Assembly (NCBI GenBank): GCA_945869165.1
Contig: CAMBNY010000002.1
Coordinates: 1-64,000 of the forward strand
Reading direction: 5' to 3'
Length of the DNA: 64,000 nucleotides
Origin: Comamonas sp. lk
GTDB lineage: Bacteria > Pseudomonadota > Gammaproteobacteria > Burkholderiales > Burkholderiaceae_C
Position 1 is the stretch's first letter, and each line of letters begins with the position of its first letter. The position numbers and the translations under genes were made by a program. Shown in pieces: positions 27,244 to 36,186 of the stretch. The notes under the pieces are model-generated. The model did no database searches and was not told where the DNA came from. It was given only the letters and a program-made list of their open reading frames with translations.

Positions 27244-28520
27244 ACAATACCTTGCCCGGAACACCCTATTTCCACTATGGCGACACCGGCCTGATGGTGG
27301 AGAAACTGAGCCTTTCTGCGTTAGCCCTAGAGCACGGCACTCCCTTATATGTTTACTCCAAGGCCGCCATGTTGGGCGCTCTGGCCGCCTACCAAAAAGG
27401 TTTTGCTGGGCGCAAAGCGCAGATTTGCTATGCCATGAAGGCTAATTCTTCGCTGGGCGTATTGCAAGTGTTTGCCCGTGCCGGCTGCGGCTTTGACATT
27501 GTCTCTGGCGGCGAATTGGCGCGGGTACGCGCCGCCGGTGGCGACATGGCTAAAGTGATTTTTTCTGGCGTGGGCAAAACGCGCCATGAAATGCGCGAAG
27601 CGCTGGCGGCGGGCATTGGCTGCTTCAATGTAGAAAGCGAAGCGGAGATCGAGGTACTCAATTCAGTTGCCGTAGCGATGGGACTGCGCGCGCCCATCAG
27701 TATCCGCGTCAACCCCAATGTGGACCCCAAAACTCACCCCTATATTTCCACCGGCCTCAAAGGCAATAAATTCGGCATTGCACATGAGCGCACGCTGGCG
27801 ACTTACCAGCACGCTGCGACTCTGCCCGGCCTGCGCATCGTGGGCATTGACTGCCACATCGGTTCGCAAATCACGGAAGAAGCGCCCTACTTGGATGCAT
27901 TGGACCGCATGCTCGACCTGGTGAAGGCGATTGAAGCGGCGGGCATACCGCTGGAACATGTCGATTTCGGCGGCGGTTTGGGCATTCAATACCAAAGTGA
28001 GGCGCCCCCGTCCGCCGATGCGCTTTGGGCCAAGTTACTGGAAAAAATCGATGCACGCGGTCTAGGCAACCACACCTTAATGATCGAGCCCGGCCGCTCT
28101 TTGGTGGGTAATGCCGGGGTATGCCTGACCGAAGTTTTATACATCAAACCTGGCGAGCAGAAAAACTTCTGCATCGTGGACGCCGCCATGAACGACCTCC
28201 CGCGCCCCGCCATGTACCAGGCCTTCCATGCGATTGTTCCGCTGGAGCATCCAAAGGCCCAAGCCCAGGCCACGGTGTATGACGTCGTCGGTCCGGTGTG
28301 CGAAAGCGGCGATTGGATTGGCCGGGACCGGACTCTGGCGCTTCAAGCTGGCGAGCGTCTGGCAGTGATGTCGGCCGGGGCGTATTGCATGAGCATGGCC
28401 AGCAACTACAACACCCGGGGCCGCGCCGCCGAGGTCTTAGTGGATGGCGGCCGGGCCATAGTCATACGCCAGCGGGAAGCGATTAGCGACTTGTTCCTGG
28501 GTGAGCGCCTCGCCGATTAA
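27240..28520 (+). CDS. lysA: Diaminopimelate decarboxylase
   Basis: A 426-residue PLP enzyme that converts meso-diaminopimelate to lysine. The PLP Lys sits in ICYAMKANSSLGVLQ near residue 63. HIGSQI, the Gly-rich phosphate loop VDFGGGLGI, EPGRSLVGNAG and the substrate motif CESGDWIGRDR are all present. Fold-type III alanine-racemase-like barrel plus C-terminal beta domain. It is coupled to lptM and its last 38 nt overlap the 3' end of convergent msrQ. Confidence 0.97.
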   Translation: MNNTLPGTPYFHYGDTGLMVEKLSLSALALEHGTPLYVYSKAAMLGALAAYQKGFAGRKAQICYAMKANSSLGVLQVFARAGCGFDIVSGGELARVRAAGGDMAKVIFSGVGKTRHEMREALAAGIGCFNVESEAEIEVLNSVAVAMGLRAPISIRVNPNVDPKTHPYISTGLKGNKFGIAHERTLATYQHAATLPGLRIVGIDCHIGSQITEEAPYLDALDRMLDLVKAIEAAGIPLEHVDFGGGLGIQYQSEAPPSADALWAKLLEKIDARGLGNHTLMIEPGRSLVGNAGVCLTEVLYIKPGEQKNFCIVDAAMNDLPRPAMYQAFHAIVPLEHPKAQAQATVYDVVGPVCESGDWIGRDRTLALQAGERLAVMSAGAYCMSMASNYNTRGRAAEVLVDGGRAIVIRQREAISDLFLGERLAD

Positions 28521-29121
28521 AAAAACGGCGCAAACGCCAGGCCAGTAATAGGCCGATGATGACCGCGTAGAGGGCCACTTGGTCGAAGTTACGCTTTCCC
28601 GCGCGCATCCAGAAAAAATGCAGAATGGCCAGCAAGGCGACCAGGTACACCGCCTGGTGCAGCCTGCGCCAGCGCACTGCACCTAGCCAGCGGATGGCCG
28701 CATTAAAAGACGTTAGCGCCAATGGCAGCAAGAGCATCAAAGCCAGCAGGCCCACCAAAATAAACGGGCGCTTGGGAATATCTAGCAAGATGTCCTCCCA
28801 CTGCCCGCTCTGGTCCAGCCAAACATAGGCGAAAACATGGACTACTGCATAAAAAAATACAAACAGGCCCAGCATGCGGCGCAAACGCGCCAGCGCGGTC
28901 CAGCCCATAGCCTCGCGCAATGGACTCACCAGTAATAGCACGCAAAGCATGCGCAGCGTCCACAGGCCGGTGCCGCGCAAAAGAGCTTCTGCCGGATTAG
29001 CGCCCAGCGCGTCGTGCAGCAAGGCAAACAGCAAGTAGCCCAGCGGCGCTAAGGCCAGCAAAAAAATAAAGGGTTTGGCCAAGCGCGAAGCCAAGGCGCG
29101 CTGCATCAGGGCGGACAACAC
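28483..29121 (-). CDS. msrQ: Protein-methionine-sulfoxide reductase heme subunit MsrQ
   Basis: A 212-residue membrane protein with about six helices in the ferric-reductase-like fold. Conserved His residues for heme sit in VHVFAYVWLDQ and RRLHQAVYLVALLAILHFFWM. It supplies electrons from the quinone pool to periplasmic MsrP. It lies 6 nt after msrP on the same strand. Its 3' end overlaps convergent lysA. Confidence 0.94.
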   Translation of the reverse strand: MLSALMQRALASRLAKPFIFLLALAPLGYLLFALLHDALGANPAEALLRGTGLWTLRMLCVLLLVSPLREAMGWTALARLRRMLGLFVFFYAVVHVFAYVWLDQSGQWEDILLDIPKRPFILVGLLALMLLLPLALTSFNAAIRWLGAVRWRRLHQAVYLVALLAILHFFWMRAGKRNFDQVALYAVIIGLLLAWRLRRFFNRRGAHPGTSR

Positions 29122-29127
29122 CGGCGT

Positions 29128-30135
29128 TTAATAGAACTTTTTCAGATCCATGCCCGCGTACAACTGGCCGACCTGCGCCTCATAGCCGTTGAACATCAAG
29201 GTTTTGCGCTTTTTGCCGAACACGCCGTCTTCACCCAGCCTGCGCTCGGTGGCCTGGCTCCAACGCGGATGGTCCACTTCGGGGTTCACGTTGGAGAAGA
29301 ATCCATACTCCTGCGGCGCCGCCTTGTTCCAAGCTGTCACAGGCTGCCGCTCGCTAAAGCGGATTTTGACGATGCTCTTGGCGCTTTTGAAGCCGTATTT
29401 CCAAGGCACCACCAAGCGCAGCGGTGCGCCGTTCTGGTTGGGCAGTATTTCGCCATACATGCCAAAAGCCAGCAGCGTCAGCGGATGCATAGCCTCATCC
29501 ATGCGCAAGCCTTCTGCATACGGCCAGTCCAGGACGCGGCTGCCCACAAAAGGCATAGTTTTGGGGTCGGCCAAGGTGACAAACTCCACATATTTGGCGC
29601 TGCCCAAAGGCTCTACCCGCTTGATCAGTTCCGCCAGCGAGTAGCCCACCCAAGGGATGACCATGGACCAGCCCTCGACACAGCGAAGGCGGTAAATGCG
29701 CTCTTCCATGGGGCTCAATGCGAGCAAATCTTCTAAAGCCCAGCGCCCCGGCTTTTTCACCAAACCCTCGATGTCTACGGTCCAGGGCGTGGTTTTCAGG
29801 GTGTGTGCGTTGGCAGCCGGGTCAGATTTGTCGGTGCCGAATTCGTAAAAATTGTTATAGCCGGACGCATCCTTGTAAGCTGTCAGCTTGTCCATGGCCA
29901 GGGCACCAGGCACTGCGCTGGATTTGGCGGGCAGTGGCGCTAATTTGCCCGGCTTGGGCGTAGGGGCGAGTACCTGGGCTGCGCCTAGGGACGGCAGGCT
30001 GCCCAAGGCCAGGGCGCCAGTGCCCGAGAGCATGCGCCGCAGCGCGTCACGGCGGCCTTCTACCAGGGCGCGGGGGGTTATGTCTGAACTTCGAGGATTC
30101 ACAGGGGCTCCAGGCAGAAAATCATGCCGATACAA
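29128..30135 (-). CDS. msrP: Protein-methionine-sulfoxide reductase catalytic subunit MsrP
   Basis: A 335-residue molybdopterin enzyme that repairs oxidised methionines in periplasmic proteins. A twin-arginine-type region ([18 protein letters not shown]) precedes the mature domain, consistent with folded export via Tat. The molybdenum Cys lies in [33 protein letters not shown] and [20 protein letters not shown] are family blocks. The start is uncertain: the first 20 residues may be extra. It forms a pair with msrQ. Confidence 0.95.
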   Translation of the reverse strand: MYRHDFLPGAPVNPRSSDITPRALVEGRRDALRRMLSGTGALALGSLPSLGAAQVLAPTPKPGKLAPLPAKSSAVPGALAMDKLTAYKDASGYNNFYEFGTDKSDPAANAHTLKTTPWTVDIEGLVKKPGRWALEDLLALSPMEERIYRLRCVEGWSMVIPWVGYSLAELIKRVEPLGSAKYVEFVTLADPKTMPFVGSRVLDWPYAEGLRMDEAMHPLTLLAFGMYGEILPNQNGAPLRLVVPWKYGFKSAKSIVKIRFSERQPVTAWNKAAPQEYGFFSNVNPEVDHPRWSQATERRLGEDGVFGKKRKTLMFNGYEAQVGQLYAGMDLKKFY

Positions 30136-30171
30136 GCATCCTGCGGAAGGTACGCGCCGGGGGAGGCGGAT

Positions 30172-30804
30172 TTAGCGCAGACCGGCGACGTAGTCCGCAA
30201 GGGCTCTGATTTCGCGGTCATTGAGCTTGGCCGCAATTTGGTTCATTTGCAGGCTGTTTTTGCGCACGCCATCGCGGAAAGCCGTCAACTGGGCACCAGC
30301 ATATTCGGCATGCTGGCCGCCAATACGCGGGTATTGCGCGGGGATACCAGCGCCGTTGGGGCTGTGGCAACCGGCACAAGCAGGCACCTGGCGGTCTGCG
30401 ATGCCGCCGCGGTAAATACGTTCACCCAGCGCCACTGCATCTTTGTCTTTAGCAAAACCGGGTTTGGCCGCTTTGCTAGCCAGCCAGAATGCAATATTGC
30501 GCATATCGTCTTCAGACAGGGCGCTAGCAAAACCCATCATGATGGCGTTGGCACGCTTACCGGACTTGTATTCTTGCAGTTGCTTCACCAAATACTGAGG
30601 ATGCTGCTGGGCTAGTTTAGGAAAAGTCGGGGTGCCCGAATTGCCGTCTGCCCCGTGGCAGGCTGCGCAGACTGCGCCATAGCTGGCTTCGCCTTTTGCC
30701 AGATCGGGTTGGGCCGCTTTGGCAGGCTCTGCAGTGTTGGCCGAGGCGCAAAACGCGCTGGCGAGCATGGCTGCGACGAGAAACAATTTGGCAAACGACT
30801 TCAT
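30172..30804 (-). CDS. Diheme cytochrome c4
   Basis: A 210-residue periplasmic cytochrome with a Sec signal peptide (to about SANTAEP). Two CXXCH heme sites, CAACHG and CAGCHS, are spaced about 100 residues apart, one per class I cytochrome c domain. Axial Met candidates are in IMMGFASAL and SLQMNQIAAKL. Such proteins donate electrons to terminal oxidases. It is divergent from engB and stands alone. Confidence 0.92.
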   Translation of the reverse strand: MKSFAKLFLVAAMLASAFCASANTAEPAKAAQPDLAKGEASYGAVCAACHGADGNSGTPTFPKLAQQHPQYLVKQLQEYKSGKRANAIMMGFASALSEDDMRNIAFWLASKAAKPGFAKDKDAVALGERIYRGGIADRQVPACAGCHSPNGAGIPAQYPRIGGQHAEYAGAQLTAFRDGVRKNSLQMNQIAAKLNDREIRALADYVAGLR

Positions 30805-30888
30805 GATGCGAGGGCTCTTCTGTAGGGCAAAAACACCGCCATTCTACAATGCGATATAGGGCCTGCCCGCCATAACAACCATAAGCAC

Positions 30889-31608
30889 ATGACCACCCCA
30901 AGCCCTTCCACGTCCGCCCAGCCAGCCAGAGCTGCTGCTGCGCCCAAAAGCGCGGCCCTGCAAGCCCTGGGCTGGCTGCACACGGCGCGCTTTTTGACCA
31001 CCGCCCCCCAACTACATTTTTTGCCGGAGTTAGACGTCCCGGAAATCGCCTTTGTCGGACGCTCCAATGCCGGTAAATCCACTTGCATCAACACCTTAAC
31101 CCAGCAAAAACAATTGGCTTTTGCGTCCAAACGGCCCGGTCGAACGCAGCATATCAATTTGTTTGCCTTGGGCAAGCAGGGTTTGATGGACGCGGTATTG
31201 ACGGATTTGCCCGGCTACGGCTACGCGGCGGTGCCCAAACAGGACAAGATCCGTTGGCAACAGGTGATGGCCAATTACCTGGTCAGCCGCAAAAACCTGC
31301 AGGCTATTGTGCTGATGTGCGATCCTCGCCACGGCATGACCGAACTGGACGAAATACTGCTGGACGTCATCCACCCCCGTGTGGAAGAGGGTCTGAAATT
31401 TCTGGTGGTACTAACCAAGGCCGACAAACTCACCCGCAGCGAAGGCGCTAAAGCCCTGTCGATTGCCAAGCTGCAAGCGGGCGGCGGCGAGGTGCGGCTT
31501 TTTTCCGCCACCAAACGCACCGGTTTGGAAGATGTGGCCACGCTGCTGTGGGATTGGGCCCATCCAGTTGGCGCGGCGTCTGTGACGGCCCAAGCGATCT
31601 CGGTGTAA
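30889..31608 (+). CDS. engB: Ribosome biogenesis GTPase YsxC/EngB (YihA)
   Basis: A 239-residue TRAFAC-class GTPase needed for 50S subunit assembly. G1 is GRSNAGKST near residue 56, G3 is DLPGYGYA, G4 is TKAD and G5 is SATK. An Ala/Pro/Ser-rich N-terminal tail of about 25 residues precedes the core. It is divergent from the cytochrome c4 gene. The 178 nt after its stop hold no gene or strong hairpin that I can see before the convergent acyltransferase. Confidence 0.95.
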   Translation: MTTPSPSTSAQPARAAAAPKSAALQALGWLHTARFLTTAPQLHFLPELDVPEIAFVGRSNAGKSTCINTLTQQKQLAFASKRPGRTQHINLFALGKQGLMDAVLTDLPGYGYAAVPKQDKIRWQQVMANYLVSRKNLQAIVLMCDPRHGMTELDEILLDVIHPRVEEGLKFLVVLTKADKLTRSEGAKALSIAKLQAGGGEVRLFSATKRTGLEDVATLLWDWAHPVGAASVTAQAISV

Positions 31609-31786
31609 AGGCTTCCCGCAGGCTGCTGAAATGCTTCGGGCCATCGGGGACCGCTATCGCCGCCTTGATGCCTAAGCAACCTTAGTGGACACGCCGCACG
31701 CCCCAATGTGCTTGGCTCCAAGGCGGATGCAATGCTCGCGTGAACGCGCACCGAATCGCCCTCATTGCACCGTGGTAGTCCCTCAC

Positions 31787-32650
31787 TTACCCGTACATGG
31801 CAGGCGAACCCGGCGGCCGCGACTTGAAACGTTTATGCACCCAGTAGTACTGCGCCGGGTCCTGGTCAATCCATTGTTCCAAGCTTTGATTCATGCGCAA
31901 GGTGTCGGCTTGCAGGTCCTCGCTGGGGAAATCGTGCCAGGCTGCGCTCAGGGTGACCTCGTAGCCACCGGGCACCAGACGGGTAATCAAAGCACAAACG
32001 CGTGCGCGCCCAAGCTTGGCAAAGCGCGACAGTGCGGGAACGGTAGCGGCGGGTACACCATAAAACGGTACCCATAGCGCGCCATCCGCGCCGAAATCCA
32101 TATCCGGCGACAAGTGCAAACGGATGCCCTTGCGCAAACCGCGCAGTACCGGTTGCGGCCCGTCTTTGCGGGCAATAGAAAACACGTTCCCTGAACGGTT
32201 GCGGCCTTGAACCATCCATTCTTCTGCCCAGGCGTTGGATAAGGGCACGTAGATGCAAGCCGTCCTGATTTGCTGCAACTCAGTGAGCACCACGCCGCCC
32301 ACATCCAAACCCACCGTATGGGGCGCCATAAATATCAAGGGATCGGGATTGCGTAATTCCTCCAAAGCGCCCGCAAAATGGATGCGATGGCGCAATACGG
32401 AGGGCGGCGCATGCCAAAGCCAGGCGCGGTCCAGCAAGGACTGGGCGAATAAGCGGAAGTGGCGGCGCGCCATCGCGGTGCGCTGCACCGCAGTCAAATG
32501 CCCGAAACAGGCCGCAAGGTTGGTCTGCACAACGCCGCGCCGGCGCCGGGCGAACCCATACAAAAGCACGCCCAATACGCTGCCGATAGCGCGCAACACT
32601 GGCAGCGGCAAAAAAGCCAACAAACGCATGAAAAGAATCAACGGGTTCAA
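31787..32650 (-). CDS. Lipid A acyltransferase, LpxL/HtrB family (second of a tandem pair)
   Basis: A 287-residue membrane-anchored acyltransferase adding a secondary fatty acid to lipid A. The HX4D catalytic motif is HTVGLD near residue 113. One N-terminal helix (LLAFLPLPVLRAIGSVLGVLLY) anchors it. I use the TTG at 32650: AGGAG lies 8 nt upstream and the TTG overlaps the preceding gene's TGA, whereas the track's longer ORF starts inside that gene. An alternative start is the ATG at 32629. Which acyl position it modifies cannot be decided from sequence. Confidence 0.9.
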   Translation of the reverse strand: MNPLILFMRLLAFLPLPVLRAIGSVLGVLLYGFARRRRGVVQTNLAACFGHLTAVQRTAMARRHFRLFAQSLLDRAWLWHAPPSVLRHRIHFAGALEELRNPDPLIFMAPHTVGLDVGGVVLTELQQIRTACIYVPLSNAWAEEWMVQGRNRSGNVFSIARKDGPQPVLRGLRKGIRLHLSPDMDFGADGALWVPFYGVPAATVPALSRFAKLGRARVCALITRLVPGGYEVTLSAAWHDFPSEDLQADTLRMNQSLEQWIDQDPAQYYWVHKRFKSRPPGSPAMYG

Positions 32651-33483
32651 GCAAGAGGCTCCTGGCGCGGCTGCTTGTAGCGTTCGTAACCCCACAAATA
32701 CTGGGTTGGGCACTGGCGCACCAAGCCTTCCATGGCGCTGTTGATGTGCGCGACCATGGAAGCAATATCTGATTGCATGTCCACATCGAATTTGCAGGCA
32801 TGGATGCAATAGCCGCGGCCCCAGGGGAGCCGCTCACCCCAAGCAATCACTACGTCGGCCCCGGTTTGCAAAACTAGTTTGGCCGCAAGCGTCATGGTGT
32901 AGGCCGGGCGACCCCACACCGGCGACCAAATCCCCATCCCCAGTGGCGGCACCTGATCGGGCAATAGACCGACGGCCTCGCCATTGCGCAATGCCTTGAG
33001 TAATTTACGCACGCCTTGCAAATTGGTGGGCACCGTCAGCATGCCCTGGCGACTGCGCGAGGCTTGCAACATCGACGCCAACCAAGCTTGCCTGGGCGGG
33101 CGGTACAAGACCGTCATCGGGCCATAGCGTGGGGCAAACAAAGTTGCCGCAGTCGGTGCCGTCACTTCAAAACAACCTAAATGCGGCGTCAAAAAAATCA
33201 CTCCTCTACCGCTGGCGTAAGCGGCCTGGACTACTTCCTGCCCATCCCAGTGCACCGGCACCGGGGCTCCAAACCACAAGCGGGGCGATTCGAGCACGCT
33301 ACAGCCCGCCTGCCCAAGGGCGCGCCAAGCCTGGCGCCAGCCATAGCCAGCTTGGTGCAACTGTTCCTTAAACCGCTGCCGGTAGTCCCGTGACAACAGG
33401 TAGGTCAGAAAACCCAGCAAAAAACCGGCACCATGCAATAGCCACAATGGGCAACGGGAGAGCAGACGAATCCAAAGATGCAT
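32647..33483 (-). CDS. Lipid A acyltransferase, LpxL/HtrB family (first of a tandem pair)
   Basis: A 278-residue LpxL-type acyltransferase. The HX4E motif is HLGCFE near residue 101. LYRPPRQAWL and the block VGLLPDQVPP (the usual DQ pair) fit the family. One membrane helix lies at residues 10-32. It forms a two-gene operon with the second copy through a TTGA overlap, suggesting the two secondary acyl chains of lipid A are added by this pair. The gene starts 10 nt from the predicted metK -10 element on the other strand. Confidence 0.93.
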   Translation of the reverse strand: MHLWIRLLSRCPLWLLHGAGFLLGFLTYLLSRDYRQRFKEQLHQAGYGWRQAWRALGQAGCSVLESPRLWFGAPVPVHWDGQEVVQAAYASGRGVIFLTPHLGCFEVTAPTAATLFAPRYGPMTVLYRPPRQAWLASMLQASRSRQGMLTVPTNLQGVRKLLKALRNGEAVGLLPDQVPPLGMGIWSPVWGRPAYTMTLAAKLVLQTGADVVIAWGERLPWGRGYCIHACKFDVDMQSDIASMVAHINSAMEGLVRQCPTQYLWGYERYKQPRQEPLA

Positions 33484-33493
33484 AGGGCTTTGC

Positions 33494-33499
33494 TAGAAT
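33494..33499 (+). promoter_or_regulatory. Candidate -10 element of metK
   Basis: TAGAAT closely fits TATAAT and lies in the 180-nt gap before metK. No good -35 is evident at the usual spacing (TCCAAA sits there). Transcription from here would begin near 33506, just at the start of the structured leader. Confidence 0.4.
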
Positions 33500-33505
33500 G
33501 AAACG

Positions 33506-33657
33506 GTCGCCGAGTTAAACGAGCAACTTGCAGGGCGACGACACAATCAACCGGCGTGATCGGCCAATTGTGCCTTGTCCCAAGGGGCAAATCTGCTAAA
33601 GCGTTCGCCAGCTCCCGAGATTGGCAACGCATGTCAACCTCATATTTTTTGGAGAGC
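33506..33657 (+). promoter_or_regulatory. Structured 5' leader of metK (candidate cis-regulatory RNA)
   Basis: Four stem-loops can be drawn in order. P1: GTCGCC (33506-33511) with GGCGAC (33534-33539), enclosing AGTT/AACT. P2: CACAAT (33542-33547) with ATTGTG (33567-33572), enclosing CCG/CGG. P3: CCTTG (33573-33577) with CAAGG (33581-33585), which competes with TTGTCC/GGGCAA (33575-33580/33585-33590). P4: GCGTT-c-GCCA (33601-33610) with TGGC-AACGC (33622-33630). The P4 loop contains CTCC (33612-33615), complementary to the GGAG ribosome site (33651-33654). I do not recognise a known SAM or SAH riboswitch consensus. Helices were found by eye. Confidence 0.5.
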
Positions 33658-33661
33658 AAGC

Positions 33662-34843
33662 ATGGCGAACGATTTTCTTTTTACCTCCGAGTCGGTGTCC
33701 GAAGGACATCCGGACAAAGTATCCGACCAGATTTCCGATGCGATTCTGGACGCGATTTTCAAGCAAGACCCCAAGTCCCGCGTCGCAGCGGAAACCCTTT
33801 GCAACACCGGACTGGTGGTTCTAGCCGGTGAGATCACCACCAACGCGCATGTGGACTACATTCAAGTAGCACGCGACACCATCAAACGTATCGGCTACGA
33901 CAACACCGAGTACGGCATCGATTACAAGGGCTGCGCCGTGATGGTGTGCTACGACAAGCAATCCAACGACATCGCACAAGGCGTGGACCATGCCTCGGAC
34001 GACCACCTGAACACGGGCGCCGGCGATCAGGGTTTGATGTTTGGCTATGCCTGCAACGAAACGCCCGAGCTGATGCCCGCGCCGATTTACTACGCACACC
34101 GCCTGGTCGAACGCCAAGCCCAGCTGCGCAAGGACGGCCGCCTGCCATTTTTGCGCCCTGACGCGAAGAGCCAGGTCACCATGCGCTATGTGGATGGGAA
34201 GCCGCACAGCATCGACACCGTCGTGCTATCTAGCCAACACAGCCCCGACCAGTCGGAGACCGCCACCAAGATGAAGGACTCGTTTCGCGAGGCCATCATC
34301 GAAGAGATTATCAAGCCGGTGCTGCCCAAAGAATGGCTCAAAGACACGCGCTTTCTGATCAACCCGACCGGTCGCTTTGTGGTCGGCGGCCCCCAGGGAG
34401 ACTGCGGCCTGACCGGTCGCAAAATCATTGTGGACACCTACGGCGGTGCCTGCCCCCACGGTGGCGGTGCGTTTTCAGGGAAAGACCCCAGCAAAGTAGA
34501 CCGCTCGGCCGCTTACGCTGCGCGCTATGTAGCGAAAAATATTGTCGCGGCCGGTTTGGCCAAGCAATGCCAAATTCAGGTGGCCTACGCCATCGGTGTG
34601 GCCCAGCCCATGAATGTGACTGTGTATACCGAGGGCACTGGCGTGATTTCCGACGAGAAAATCGCCGCGCTGATCAGCGAGCACTTCGACCTGCGCCCCA
34701 AAGGCATCATCCAGATGCTGGACCTGCTGCGCCCGATTTACGAAAAAACCGCGTCCTATGGCCACTTCGGCCGCGAAGAACCCGAATTCACCTGGGAACG
34801 CACGGACAAAGCAGCGGCGCTGCGTGCAGCGGCAGGCCTATGA
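33662..34843 (+). CDS. metK: S-adenosylmethionine synthetase
   Basis: A 393-residue enzyme making SAM from methionine and ATP. Signature blocks are [18 protein letters not shown] near residue 11, [12 protein letters not shown] near 120 and [19 protein letters not shown] near 270. I chose the ATG at 33662 since GGAG precedes it by 7 nt and family proteins start [11 protein letters not shown]. The C-terminus [11 protein letters not shown] is encoded by a 31-bp segment that is repeated 80 bp downstream. A structured leader precedes the gene. Confidence 0.96.
   Translation: MANDFLFTSESVSEGHPDKVSDQISDAILDAIFKQDPKSRVAAETLCNTGLVVLAGEITTNAHVDYIQVARDTIKRIGYDNTEYGIDYKGCAVMVCYDKQSNDIAQGVDHASDDHLNTGAGDQGLMFGYACNETPELMPAPIYYAHRLVERQAQLRKDGRLPFLRPDAKSQVTMRYVDGKPHSIDTVVLSSQHSPDQSETATKMKDSFREAIIEEIIKPVLPKEWLKDTRFLINPTGRFVVGGPQGDCGLTGRKIIVDTYGGACPHGGGAFSGKDPSKVDRSAAYAARYVAKNIVAAGLAKQCQIQVAYAIGVAQPMNVTVYTEGTGVISDEKIAALISEHFDLRPKGIIQMLDLLRPIYEKTASYGHFGREEPEFTWERTDKAAALRAAAGL
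34806..34836 (+). repeat. Direct repeat copy 1 (inside metK 3' end)
   Basis: A 31-bp sequence beginning ACAAAGCAGCGGCGCTGCGT, encoding the end of MetK, recurs exactly at 34886-34916. The offset is 80 bp. Confidence 0.85.
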
Positions 34844-34866
34844 GGCCTGTGTTTGCGACAGCAAAC
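34833..34866 (+). terminator. Tandem hairpins at the metK stop codon
   Basis: CAGGCCT-ATG-AGGCCTG (34833-34849) is a perfect 7-bp stem with the TGA stop inside. It is followed at once by GTTTGC-GACA-GCAAAC (34851-34866), a perfect 6-bp stem with a tetraloop. A third weak pair, CTTTG/CAAAG, spans 34872-34891. There is no T-tract, so a Rho-independent terminator is possible but not clear. Confidence 0.45.
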
Positions 34867-34885
34867 CGGGGCTTTGCGCTGAGGC

Positions 34886-34916
34886 ACAAAGCAGCGGCGC
34901 TGCGTGCAGCGGCAGG
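34886..34916 (+). repeat. Direct repeat copy 2 (metK 3' end duplicate)
   Basis: An exact second copy of the 31-bp metK 3' segment, located between the metK stop and the GT9 gene. It still reads [11 protein letters not shown] followed by a stop in its own frame. Confidence 0.85.
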
Positions 34917-34935
34917 GCTGTAATACACAACGCGC

Positions 34936-36186
34936 ATGAAGCTGCAGACACAACGCCTGATAGACCGCTGGCTAGGTCAGGTTCTGTGCGGCGCAGTATC
35001 GGGCTGGGTGCAACTGACTAACTTATGGCGCAAGCCTGCGGTGATGCCGCAGGATGCGCGCCATATTTTGGTCATCCTGCTGTCGGAGATGGGCAGCATT
35101 GTTTTAGCCGGCCCGATGTTCGCTGCGCTGCGCCAGCGCTACCCGCAAGCGGCGATTCACATTCTTCAGCTCAAAAAAAACCAAGAAGTCACACGCTTGC
35201 TGTCGCTCACTGACACGGCGCATATGCATTCGATTGACGACCGCAGCGGTGGGGCGTTGGTGAGCGACATCTTGCGCGTGAGCGCAAAACTGCATGGCAT
35301 AGGTATCGATGCAGTCATCGACTGCGAATTGTTTTCCCGGGTAAGTGCGCTCCTGTCATTTGCCTGCGGTGCACCGGTGCGCACGGGCTTCACGCCGCAT
35401 ACCCAGGAAGGCCTGTATCGGGGCAGCTTTATCACGCACGCCATTCCTTACAACCCGTACCAGCACATCAGCTTGCAGTTTTTGTCGCTAGTCGATGCGC
35501 TGCAAGCGGCCGGCACGCCGCGTAACAAAGCTGCACCGATCCGCTCGGTACCGCAACATAGTGACTTGTCGGTGCCCTTCACGCCAGCAGAGCTTTCTTC
35601 GTACCGTGAAAAACTGGTCCAGGACCATCAGGCCGCGCAATCCAAACGCCTGGTCCTTTTGTATGCGGGTGGCGGCATCCTGCCCGAGCGCGCCTGGCCC
35701 AAGGAGCACTATGCGCGCGTTGCTCAGGGCCTGTGCCAGCAAGGCTACGCCGTCGGACTGATAGGTCTGAAGGATGATGCCGCTTTGGCGCAGCACCTTA
35801 CGACCCTGGTAGGCAGCGATTTATGTATCGACCTGACCGGCTACACCCGCAGCATCCGTGAGTTGTTGATGTTGTTTTATGCGGCCGATTTACTCATTAC
35901 CAACGATGGCGGTCCCGGCCATTTCGCCACCTTAACGCCGATCCAAACCATGGTGTTTTTCGGGCCTGAAACCGGCAAGCTCTACGGCCCCTTGGGTAAA
36001 CGCAACATAGTGCTTGAATCGGGTATCGCCTGCTCGCCTTGCCTGAGCGCTTACAACCACCGCCTGACTTTTTGCGATGGCGATAACCAGTGCCTCAAGC
36101 GTATCGCGCCGGACCCGGTGCTGGACCAGGCCCTGGCCTTCCTGCAAACGCAGCGTGGCGTGCAGGCGGCAGCAGCGGGCGCATGA
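34936..36186 (+). CDS. Glycosyltransferase family 9 (heptosyltransferase-like)
   Basis: A 416-residue GT-B enzyme. The N-domain opens with HILVILLSEMGSIVLAGPMFAAL near residue 36, the usual GT9 block. The C-domain has LLYAGGGILPERAWPKEHYARVA near residue 235 and the NDGGPGHFATL motif near residue 315 that binds the sugar nucleotide. GT9 members mostly build LPS core heptose. Its stop overlaps the GtrA-like gene as ATGA. The exact acceptor is unknown. Confidence 0.88.
   Translation: MKLQTQRLIDRWLGQVLCGAVSGWVQLTNLWRKPAVMPQDARHILVILLSEMGSIVLAGPMFAALRQRYPQAAIHILQLKKNQEVTRLLSLTDTAHMHSIDDRSGGALVSDILRVSAKLHGIGIDAVIDCELFSRVSALLSFACGAPVRTGFTPHTQEGLYRGSFITHAIPYNPYQHISLQFLSLVDALQAAGTPRNKAAPIRSVPQHSDLSVPFTPAELSSYREKLVQDHQAAQSKRLVLLYAGGGILPERAWPKEHYARVAQGLCQQGYAVGLIGLKDDAALAQHLTTLVGSDLCIDLTGYTRSIRELLMLFYAADLLITNDGGPGHFATLTPIQTMVFFGPETGKLYGPLGKRNIVLESGIACSPCLSAYNHRLTFCDGDNQCLKRIAPDPVLDQALAFLQTQRGVQAAAAGA

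Noticed and set aside
31609-31786. 178-nt gap between engB and the acyltransferase gene, checked for an RNA gene or terminator
   Set aside because: Only weak 5-bp hairpins (CTAAG/CTTAG and CGCGT/ACGCG); nothing that supports a feature.
33484-33661. Known SAH or SAM-II riboswitch upstream of metK
   Set aside because: I could not match the consensus elements of those classes by eye; the leader is reported instead as an unassigned structure.
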